Positions 55,896 to 64,000 of a DNA stretch of 64,000 bases are shown piece after piece. Source of the DNA: Zarea fungicola (Eukaryota; Ascomycota; Sordariomycetes; Hypocreales; Cordycipitaceae). How positions within the stretch are numbered: the stretch's first letter is position 1; each line of letters opens with the position of its first letter. Below the pieces are notes generated by a model. It searched no databases. It had not been told where the DNA came from and was given only the letters and a program-made list of their open reading frames with translations. The stretch spans positions 62,001-126,000 of the forward strand of contig FWCC01000241.1 in assembly GCA_900169235.1 (NCBI GenBank). The letters run 5' to 3'. A program made the position numbers and the translations under genes.

Positions 55896-57869
55896 CTAGT
55901 CATCATCCAGATTCAATCCGCGGTGGAGCTTCTTTCCCTTACCGTTGCTCATGTTGCCTTTGAAATGCTTCTTATTGCTACCCTTGGCCAGATCCTTGGG
56001 ATCCAGTCCATTCTCCAGTGCGTACGCCGTGCGCGCCTTGCGGCCAGTCAGAGATTTGCCCGACTCCAGCGCTCCTTGCTGAGTATACTTGTAGTTGAAT
56101 GGGCGGCTGACGTGGCCGCCAGCGCTCTTGGGGCCAAAGAAGCCCTTGTCTAGCTTTTGCGCCTTTGCTCCTGAAGGAGCCAATGACACCATGTCTGACG
56201 TGCCGGCGGTAGATAAACTCTCGTCGAGCAGATCATCCGTCAGTGAGAGATGGTCGGCAGCGGCGGCAAGGGCCGCACGGCGCTTCTCCGGAAGATGTTC
56301 CTCGTCATACAGCCCCTCATTGAACTCATCGGCGTCTTCGATGCCTGGCGGGGGAGCGACGAACAGGAGCTTACCGTTGACGTAGTCCTTGAGGATGTAG
56401 CGCGACGCACGGGATATGTCGGGCTGGCCAAGACCTGTCGTCTTGAAGCCACGCGCCGAGGCGTAAGCACGGAGTAACTCTTCGGCCGTGGGGACACCTG
56501 TGCCACCCTCATCTAAAGAGCGTGTCTTGATTGTGATGCCGTAGACGGCCTCTAGAAAACGCTTGGGAATACGCTGGGTGACGAGGCCGACAGGACCCAT
56601 GAACTCTCGCATCTGATCGATGGGCAGGACGCCGTTGCAGACAAGATCGGCCTTTGTGGAGGCAAAGTTGGGGAATACGAGACCTGGGCAATCGCAGAGA
56701 ATGACACGCTCGCTGAGGTGAATGGTCTGGAAGTGCTTGGTCTTGCCAGGTGTGGAGGAAACGGAGACCTTCTTGGCGCCGATGAGGGCATTGATGGTGG
56801 AGGACTTTCCCACGTTGGGGTAGCCGACGAGGCCGACTTGCAGCTTGGTTTCTGGGCCTGAATTTGCGGGCTTGTGACGGAGGAAGATCTCCTCCAACTC
56901 GTCGACGGTCAGGATTTCAGTGTCATCCGTGTTAACAGTCGCGCCGCCTTCCTCATCTGAGTCTTCCTCGGATGCTTCCTCCTCACTACCCTCGACAGGC
57001 TGCTTTCCAGCACTCTTAGGTGCTGGTGCTGGGGCATCATCCTCGCTATCCTCCTCCTCCTCCTCTTCTTCTTCTCTCTCGCGAGCCTCATTCATCTCCT
57101 TGGCAAGATGCGCGGAGAAGAACTTGAAAGAGATGCCAGCCTTCTTGAGGTGCTTGGCCCAGGCAAGACGCTGGTTGTATGACATCATATCGGCCTTATT
57201 AATCAGTAGCAAATTCTCCTTCTTTGGGTCAACAGCCTTGACATAGCTTTCCAAATCGTCTGAGCGGAAGAGTAGCGGATTACGGGCGTCGACAATCTGT
57301 ACGATGAGATCGGAACGCTCGATAACACGCCACAATTGTCTCCAGACTTCCAAGTTTCTCTCAAAAGGCGTCATCAACAAGTCGTTATTTTCTTGGAGCT
57401 CTGCCAGTCCCCTTCTCCAATCCAGGAACGAGTTACGCTCCTGCAGATCCAATTGTTGTGGTGTCGTCGACTCGTCCCAGTGCGGTCGACGGGGAACCGT
57501 CAGTCTGGCCTTGTGCTTCTTGTGCTTCTCCAACACTGCGCGCTTTTCTGTCGCCGACAGAAGATATGGGTTCTTTTGATCGGTATGAATAATTTTGACG
57601 TTGTTGACCTTTTCAGCGGTAAAGTCGGTGCCCGCCAGCTCAGCCGTGGAGAGGAACTCGTCCATGGCGCTCTGCTCCGTGACGGAACGCATCTTGACCC
57701 AGGATGCCTCCTGCTTCTCGTTTACGAGGTACTGCTCACCGGTGGCATGATGTGTCCGCGCCACGGCTGCGCCAGTCTTCTTCCTGTCGATACCCTTGCC
57801 CTTGCCGAAGCGATCGTTCATCAAGGCATTGCCCAACCCCACACTCTGCTTGGACTTGGCCAAAACCAT
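55896..57869 (-). CDS. LSG1: Large-subunit GTPase 1 (60S ribosome maturation)
   Basis: Cytosolic circularly permuted GTPase that releases the Nmd3 export adaptor from pre-60S subunits. The protein is 657 aa, single exon, starting at ATG 57869. The permuted order is visible: NKAD (224-227) comes before the P-loop GYPNVGKSS (349-357) and DCPG (393-396). The N-terminus MVLAKSKQSVGLGNALMNDR and the DARNPLLFRSDDLESYV region are typical of Lsg1. An acidic insertion (about 270-310, EEEEEEED and DSDEEG) lies between the two G-motif groups, as in other fungal Lsg1 proteins. The C-terminus is basic (KKLHRGLNLDDD ending). It is divergent from LTV1. Confidence 0.95.
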   Translation of the reverse strand: MVLAKSKQSVGLGNALMNDRFGKGKGIDRKKTGAAVARTHHATGEQYLVNEKQEASWVKMRSVTEQSAMDEFLSTAELAGTDFTAEKVNNVKIIHTDQKNPYLLSATEKRAVLEKHKKHKARLTVPRRPHWDESTTPQQLDLQERNSFLDWRRGLAELQENNDLLMTPFERNLEVWRQLWRVIERSDLIVQIVDARNPLLFRSDDLESYVKAVDPKKENLLLINKADMMSYNQRLAWAKHLKKAGISFKFFSAHLAKEMNEAREREEEEEEEEDSEDDAPAPAPKSAGKQPVEGSEEEASEEDSDEEGGATVNTDDTEILTVDELEEIFLRHKPANSGPETKLQVGLVGYPNVGKSSTINALIGAKKVSVSSTPGKTKHFQTIHLSERVILCDCPGLVFPNFASTKADLVCNGVLPIDQMREFMGPVGLVTQRIPKRFLEAVYGITIKTRSLDEGGTGVPTAEELLRAYASARGFKTTGLGQPDISRASRYILKDYVNGKLLFVAPPPGIEDADEFNEGLYDEEHLPEKRRAALAAAADHLSLTDDLLDESLSTAGTSDMVSLAPSGAKAQKLDKGFFGPKSAGGHVSRPFNYKYTQQGALESGKSLTGRKARTAYALENGLDPKDLAKGSNKKHFKGNMSNGKGKKLHRGLNLDDD

Positions 57870-58243
57870 CTTGGGCGGCTCGTTTCGTTATTATCAAATA
57901 TAAAAATGAGGCGTTTCAACGGCTCTATGATGGAGACGGGCTTTGTAACAAGGAAGAAGAATAAGCCCGGCCTCTATTAACGTTTGTTTGAGCCGAAGGA
58001 ATGAACTTGTGGTGGTGGGCTGGCTGAATAATTCTAGTCATTGGAGGGGCAAATTTTCTATGATAGCGGGGCAGTTCGCTATTCGTACTGTTTTTCGCAG
58101 AATTTTACGTGGGGTTGACACAGTGCTATCGCTTTGCGGCACTGTAAGGCGGGCTGTAAATTTTGTCGAGTCACCTTGTTGGATGGATTCGGTGCACAAA
58201 GTCATTTTCGCTTGATTCATAAATTCAATATACACCGTCCAAA
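57870..58243. promoter_or_regulatory. Divergent LSG1-LTV1 promoter
   Basis: 374 bp separate two ribosome-biogenesis genes read in opposite directions. AAATTTT occurs at 58051-58057 and 58158-58164, similar to the core of the yeast rRNA-processing element. Shared growth-rate control is likely but is an inference. Confidence 0.5.
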
Positions 58244-59533
58244 ATGCCGAAAGGAAAGTGGATGTAAGTCGCATACGTATACGGAGCACCTATTCACAGT
58301 CTTAACACGAAATATAGTGACAAAAAGAACGCGCAGCACTTTACGCTGGTGCATCGCCCGCAAAATGATCCCCTCATCTACGACGAGGATGCGCCGTCCA
58401 TGGTGCTAAACCCGACACAAGGCAGCAAAAATCCTGGCAAGGGCAAGAACCTCGATGATCTGGCCTCTGAACTGGGCTCCGAAGCCCAACAAATTCGCTC
58501 CAACGAGGGCGAGGCTGCCAACTATGGCGTGTACTATGACGATTCCGAGTACGATTACATGCAACATTTACGAGACATAAACACTGGTGCGGGGAATGTT
58601 GTCTTTGTCGAGGCCAAACCTGCGGGAGGAAATGCTGGCAAGGGTAAACAGAAGCAGTCTCTAGAGGATGCGCTGCAGCAGATGGACCTGCAACACAAGG
58701 CAGAGGATGTTCTTGGCCCGGAAATGCTGCCGTCCAAGGACCTCCCGCGCATGTCATACGAAGCCCAGCAGGATGTTCCCGATGCTATTGCTGGGTTTCA
58801 GCCAGACATGGATCCAAGACTACGTGAAGTTCTCGAGGCTCTTGACGACGACGCATATGTTGACGATAATGATGTCGATCTCTTTGACCAACTGGCTAGA
58901 GATGGGCGCGAGATTGACGAATACGAGTTTGAGGATTTTGACGACGATGAGGGATGGGAATCCGACGACACAGCAAAGCCGAACAAGGAATACAACGACG
59001 ACGAGGTACCGAAGCTGGTCAACGCGGAGGGAGAGGAGCCCGAAGAAGGGCCATCACAAGACTGGCTCCAGGATTTTAACAAGTTCAAGAAGGAGCAAAA
59101 GTCTGGCGGCCCGAAGGCCCCTGGTGCCGCCGCTCGTTCCGAGCTCCAGTCCAACTGGACAACAACCACCAATGGCGGTCGCACAAAGAAGAGAAAAGGT
59201 GCGCTCACCGTCGCATCCGGCTTCTCCATGACGTCGTCGTCACTGGTGCGCACAGAGCAGCTCTCCTTTTTGGACGCGCGCTTTGACAAGCTGGAGGAAA
59301 AATACAACGAAGACTTTGACGATATGGGGTCCGTGTCGGCCATCTCCACAGCATCGAGCGTGACTGGCCCCCTGCGCAGCGACTTTGACGGCATCATGGA
59401 TGAGTTTTTAGGAAATTATGGTGGTAAGCCAGGAAAGAGAACGTCGAAAAAGTCCAAGAACCAGACTGGACTGGAGCAGCTGGAGGAGATTCGACGAGAA
59501 CTGGGACCAGCGAGAATAAAGGGACGCCGGTAA
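58244..59533 (+). CDS. LTV1: 40S ribosome-assembly factor Ltv1
   Basis: Assembly factor of the small ribosomal subunit that joins the Enp1/Rps3 complex and is released by casein-kinase phosphorylation. Exons are 58244-58263 (20 nt) and 58318-59533 (411 aa). The short first exon supplies MPKGKW, and after splicing the sequence runs [19 protein letters not shown], the signature N-terminus of Ltv1. [13 protein letters not shown] (about 75-87) is the second hallmark. Long acidic stretches ([15 protein letters not shown]) and a C-terminal [11 protein letters not shown] region follow. Without exon 1 the protein would lack a proper start, so the 54-bp intron is well supported. Confidence 0.93.
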
Positions 59534-59923
59534 TTTAGATGATACCTATAGATGAATGACTACTCATGACGACTCATGACGCTGCACAGCCCCGCACGCG
59601 CAAAGACTAGATAAAAAATATGTGTTTGTATGTCTGATTCATAAAAGTGCTTTATTACTTGAAAATATTTTTTACACCGTGTTTATGCGTGACGAGATGA
59701 TGAACCAACAGCTGTTTCACGATATTGTCACGTGAGCCATCTGGCACGGCCAGCATCTTGGTTGTTTTTAGTGGGGACCTAGCTTCTCTTCCATCAACCG
59801 CGATCAAACAACCTCGAGTTCCCAGCCATCGCATGAAAACACAGGGACGCGACCTTTGGAATCTCTTCTCCATGTGCAGGCGACTGCATAGGTGAATGCG
59901 ACGCTGGCTGCATTGTCGGCCAA
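59534..59923. other. LTV1-SAC3 intergenic region
   Basis: 390 bp containing the LTV1 terminator and the SAC3 promoter. No gene is seen. Confidence 0.5.
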
Positions 59924-62900
59924 ATGTTTTCACCATTTGCCCCGTCGACGCAGAGCTCGACAGTCGCCGCCAATAATCCGTTCGCGCCTAAAGCAAGGAC
60001 GAATCCCTTCCTCCCAAGTGAGGACGCCGCCTCCTCTGCATTTGGTGCAAAGCCAGTGGTTGGGAATCCATTCGCGCAAGATACGAGCACATTGGGCACT
60101 GTTAACGGCGCACCGAATCCCTTTGCTCCCACAGCGACTGTCACGCCTGCCGGTTTCAGCAACGAGGACAAAGAAACTTCCAAAGCGCCCTGGACAAAGC
60201 CGTCCAACGATGCGCCGAATCCCTTTGGTTCCGCCCAGTCAATCAAGCCCCCAAGCTTCGGGAAGGATGACGGCCAACTCTCAAATGCGCCCTGGGGAAA
60301 GCAGTCAAATGGTGCGCCGAATCCATTTGCCCCAACAGAGTCGGTGACGACGTCAGTTTTCGGCAAGCCCGACAACCAGCCATCCAAGACACCATGGGGG
60401 CAGCAACCAAACGGTACAAAACCCTCATTTGGACAGCCTGGCGACCAAGGGAGTGTATTTACCAAGCCCACGGGCAAAGTGAAGTCTACAACGGCGCAAG
60501 GCTTCCAACCTAAACCGTTAGAAACCGACGAGCTGCCCAACTCGGCAGACCCCCATGCTAGAAAGGTATACGAACAGCTACGGAAAGATGGCATCAGACC
60601 GCCAGCATGGCCGTCACAGCCTGGCGCCCCAAATCACAAGAGCCAGATGGCCAGATTTCGCGAACAGTACGAAGAGTATCGAAACAAAGTGCGGGCGTCT
60701 CTCACACGCGCTGGCCTAATCGACGACCCATCGAAACGAAGAACGCTACAGGACGCCATTGAATTTAGGGGTATTTGCGAAGACATGTGCCCGGAATACG
60801 AAAAAATAACGCGAATTACGGAGCACGACATCCCGAGTCCGGAGAAGGATCCCCAGAGCACGTTTGCAAGCACAACGCGAATGGTGAAAAAGTTGGCGCG
60901 CTCCGCTGCCGGACAAGAGGCACCCTTACCGATGGATGTTTTATCCGTGCCAACCCTACGAAGGACACTCAACTATCTTGTTGATGATTTGCTACGTGAT
61001 GACGAAAACTTACCAACCCTTCATGGCTACCTGTGGGACCGGACAAGAGCTATTCGCCGAGATTTCAGCTTCTTTTCATCAATGACCACTGAAGAAATCA
61101 AAATACAAGCGTCTGTGCTGGAAGATATAGCACGCTTCCACGTAACAGCATTGCATTTGCTTTCTCAGAGTGGAAAGGCGCCAGAGGACTTTGTCGAGCA
61201 GCAGGAGCTCGAGCAATTAGGCAAAGCTCTGCTCACACTACGCGACATCTACGATGACTGCAATGCGCAAGGCTCCCCGTGCGAAAACGAAGCTGAATTC
61301 CGAGCATACTACCTACTATTTCACGCCAACGATCCGAATATCATTGAAACTGTACAAAGACAATGGCGGCCTAGCCTGTGGCGCGACTCTGATACAATTC
61401 GGACTGCGGTTTCGCTGGTCGAAGCTCTGCATAATACCTCTGACTTTCATGGCCCGCTACAAGATGGCCCTTCGCTCGCAGCCTCTGGTGCTCACACTGT
61501 ATACTTTCGAATTGTCGAAGACCCAAAGGTATCATATACCATGGGATGCTTTGCGGAGTGTCATTTCCCCCAGCTGCGACGATCCATCCTCCGCAACGTG
61601 ACGAGAGCACTTGCCCGCCCAAAAGATGCATCCCAAGATGTCAGCGCCTCCGATCTCAACAAATTCCTAAGATTTGATACGATTGAACAAGCCATCGAGT
61701 TTTCAGAACTGCATGACGTCGAGTTTCAGCCTAATCCCATGAATCCAAACGACAGAAACCTGAGCTTTGCGGTACTTCACAGCAGAGCCCAACTGCCGCA
61801 CCACCGACTTCAGCACCAGTTTTCACAACGATTCGTCGAAAGCAAACGTGGCTCGCACTCACTACCTAGAATTTTACACAATACCATTTTTGCCGATTCA
61901 ACGGCCCCGTCACAGAAGAAGCCTTCTCTTATGAATGAGGGCAGTCTTTTCGTACAACAACCCGCAGAGGCGACTTCCCATATGCCAGCACCACCTCAAA
62001 AATCAAGCTTTGGCGGCTTTGGCGGCTTTGGCGGCCTTGGCCAGCAAATGACACACGGACCAACGACGGGCAACGCGGTGACGAAAGGTTCGACCAAACG
62101 AAATCCACAAGATCTAAAAAGTACTGACACCATATACAGCACCTTTTGCTCCAGCTCCGCAAGTGACGAAAACCAGCTTTTTTCCCACTGCAACGACAGC
62201 AACACCTGCAACACAGCCTGCAGCGTCAGTATTCGCAGCAAAGAGCTCCACAGAAACCCCAGCATCTGTCCTTGGTTTTGGAGGTGTACAGCAGCCAAAC
62301 AACCCATTTGCAGGGAATATGGCTACCGAAACGGCAAAACCTTCATCTGGAAACGCCGCTACGGAGAGCTCTCTTTTTAAAACGGTCTCTGGTGCTACTG
62401 GTACATCCATAGGTGGTCAGGCGACTCCCGCTGTTCCAGCACCAACATCCTTGCTTAGCAAAACCGGCACAGCGACCCCGGCATTTGGCTTTACTCCTCA
62501 AAAAGCAGTACAGTCTTCTCAGACGGCGCTTTCTACAACGCCGCAGCAGTCGTTGCCCACTTTCTCCGGCTTTCCCGCGCAACCACCAATAGGACAGGCA
62601 CCAGAGGCTCCGAAGAGCTCAACTCCACCAGGGTCTCCTGTACGATCATCACCGTCTACCCAGGCGTCTACACTTGTACCCCCGACAAAGCCAACCCTTC
62701 CAAAATCGACAAGCATTCCAACTTCCACCCCTTCCGTGTTTCCCGCCACCTCTAAGCCGACATCCTTACTTGGAGATGCTGAAAAACAGCCGCTCGCTGC
62801 GGCACCGGCGCCTGCTGCCCCTCCTGCAGCTCTGCCAAAACCCCAGCAACCAAAAAGAGATCGGTTGTTGGATTTTACGAAATGGTTTGTAGAGGGCGAC

Positions 62901-64000
62901 GAAGGCCTTATGGCGGAGTTCCAACAGCACTACTTGGAGAGTTTGGTCATGCCCATATTTGTGGAATGGCAACAAAAAGCGGAAGAGAAGCGGATTCGCG
63001 AAGAGGAAGCACGGGACAATGCTACAGCCGATAAATTTAGGCATCGCTGCTTATCGTTGAGATATTTTTATCGGTGGAAAACCCATGCCAGAGAGAAGCG
63101 GCTCAAATTCCTCCGACGAAGCGGGCGTGAGCAACTCAAGAATTTCTACCGAGCCCAGCAGACCGCGTCACGCATACCGCAGGCAACGCCAAAGCCCAAG
63201 TCCGAGGTGCCAACTATTCCTCGCCCGAATCGTGAGCAGGCGCTTATGGAGAGCCTGCGACAGAGCCAGGCTAAGCGGCGATATGCACCGCCTCCAACGT
63301 TTGCCTCGTCATTGGACATTAACAAGGCGCGAGACTCTGCTGCAGCAATCGGGCGTCACTTTAATCTGCCCATGTCGCAGAGCGAAGCGTCTTCGCCATC
63401 ACGATCGCGATCCAGCTCCATGTCCAAGGGAGGATCCAAGACGAGAGCTCTCCGAGAAGAGCTGCTAGGAAAGTCAACAGGACGCTTCCGACGGTCGTTG
63501 CCGTCTATCGCCTCTAGCGAGGAGTCGAGCCCGGAAAGCATGCGAAGCAGCAAAGTCTCGGAACGATGGCGACTCAAGGCTATGGGCATTGTTCAGCTAC
63601 CCGACGGAACTGCTGTACCGGAAAGCTTGATGAATGACAGGCGATTCAACGCCTTCAGCCGATCGCAGAGGGCATCCTCCATTACGAGTGCGCACTCGCG
63701 ACGCCCTTCCATCAGCAGCATTCCACCCCCGCCGGCTTTCTCGCCGACCAACTATGGCACGTCTTCGGGAATCCTCGAGGACGGTACCAGTCATAAGAGG
63801 AAGCGGACAAGTGAGGATAGCATCGGGCTGATGGAGCAAGAGGACGACGGGCCATCATCAAGCAACAACCATAAACGTGTGATGAGCGATGCAGAAAACC
63901 TGGTTAGGGAGCTCCGGGCTCTACGAGAGGAGATGGAAGAAGGAACCATGTGGTTCAAGTCGCAAAATGAGAGTCTGCATAACCAAATTGCGAGCAGACG
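59924..64000 (+). CDS. SAC3: SAC3/GANP nuclear mRNA export factor, 3' end outside window
   Basis: Scaffold of the TREX-2 complex, which tethers active genes and mRNPs to the nuclear pore. Exons are 59924-62087 and 62140 to the window end; 1341 residues are visible. The first 190 residues are a nucleoporin-like low-complexity region with many NPFAP and FG-type repeats. The SAC3/GANP domain starts near 283 with GICEDMCPEYEKITR and runs to about 590 (EFRAYYLLF, YFRIVEDPKVSYTMGCFAECHF). GFGGFGGLG repeats follow at about 697-705. The 52-bp intron (G|GTTCGA donor, CTGAC branch, TACAG acceptor) joins exon 2 in the frame that stays open to the end. A long helical segment near 960-1045 (KWFVEGDEGLMAEFQQHYLESL) could be the Cdc31/Sus1-binding part; this is an inference. 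The C-terminal coiled coil (LVRELRALREEMEE) reaches the edge. Confidence 0.93.

Overview
The window is nuclear DNA of a filamentous ascomycete, most likely a Sordariomycete and plausibly of the order Hypocreales. The reasons are short introns (about 50-70 bp, GTAnGT donors, CTAAC/CTGAC branch sites), long pyrimidine-rich leaders, a CTF1/FarA-type regulator with the cutinase-regulator N-terminus, a HET-domain gene, and many single-copy fungal housekeeping proteins. The species cannot be fixed from the sequence. Nineteen genes are supported with good confidence: 17 complete, and two cut by the window edges (positions 2-661 and 59924-64000). Exon structures were built by hand from splice consensus, reading phase and family motifs.

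Layout. (1) 1-26 kb is a core region with very long intergenic spaces: the 3' end of a telomere-type OB-fold protein, a mitochondrial malic enzyme, a CTF1/FarA-like fatty-acid/cutinase regulator, and a Kar9-like protein with a GAS2-related (GAR) microtubule-binding domain. (2) 26-55.4 kb is a gene-dense accessory block of lower apparent GC, inserted between core genes. It holds a small hypothetical gene and a HET gene (convergent); a short-chain dehydrogenase (SDR), a Zn2Cys6 regulator and an ABCB exporter; a truncated concentrative nucleoside transporter divergent from a complete nucleoside hydrolase; a bZIP-like protein without a visible zipper; a monocarboxylate-type MFS carrier; a serine beta-lactamase/transesterase; an SDR divergent from a free-standing histidinol-dehydrogenase-family enzyme; a decayed gene-poor stretch; and an AsaB/CmcJ-family oxygenase. 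(3) 55.9-64 kb returns to core genes: LSG1 and LTV1 (divergent, both ribosome biogenesis) and SAC3 (mRNA export).

How the accessory genes may work together. The SDR, Zn2Cys6 regulator and ABC exporter look like one regulon. The SDR/regulator intergenic region has three copies of GAATACGA. The ABC promoter has a perfect 22-bp palindrome made of the same sequence, and both regions carry the 10-mer AGTTGTGATC downstream of a GAATACG. The nucleoside transporter/hydrolase pair shares a divergent promoter with an 18-bp tandem repeat, but the transporter has lost about its last third, and the break faces the ABC gene. The MFS carrier, serine hydrolase, SDR and stand-alone HDH enzyme resemble a small catabolic cluster that would take up and oxidise an alcohol to an acid; the substrate is unknown. 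No polyketide synthase, peptide synthetase or terpene cyclase is visible, so this is not a classical secondary-metabolite cluster.
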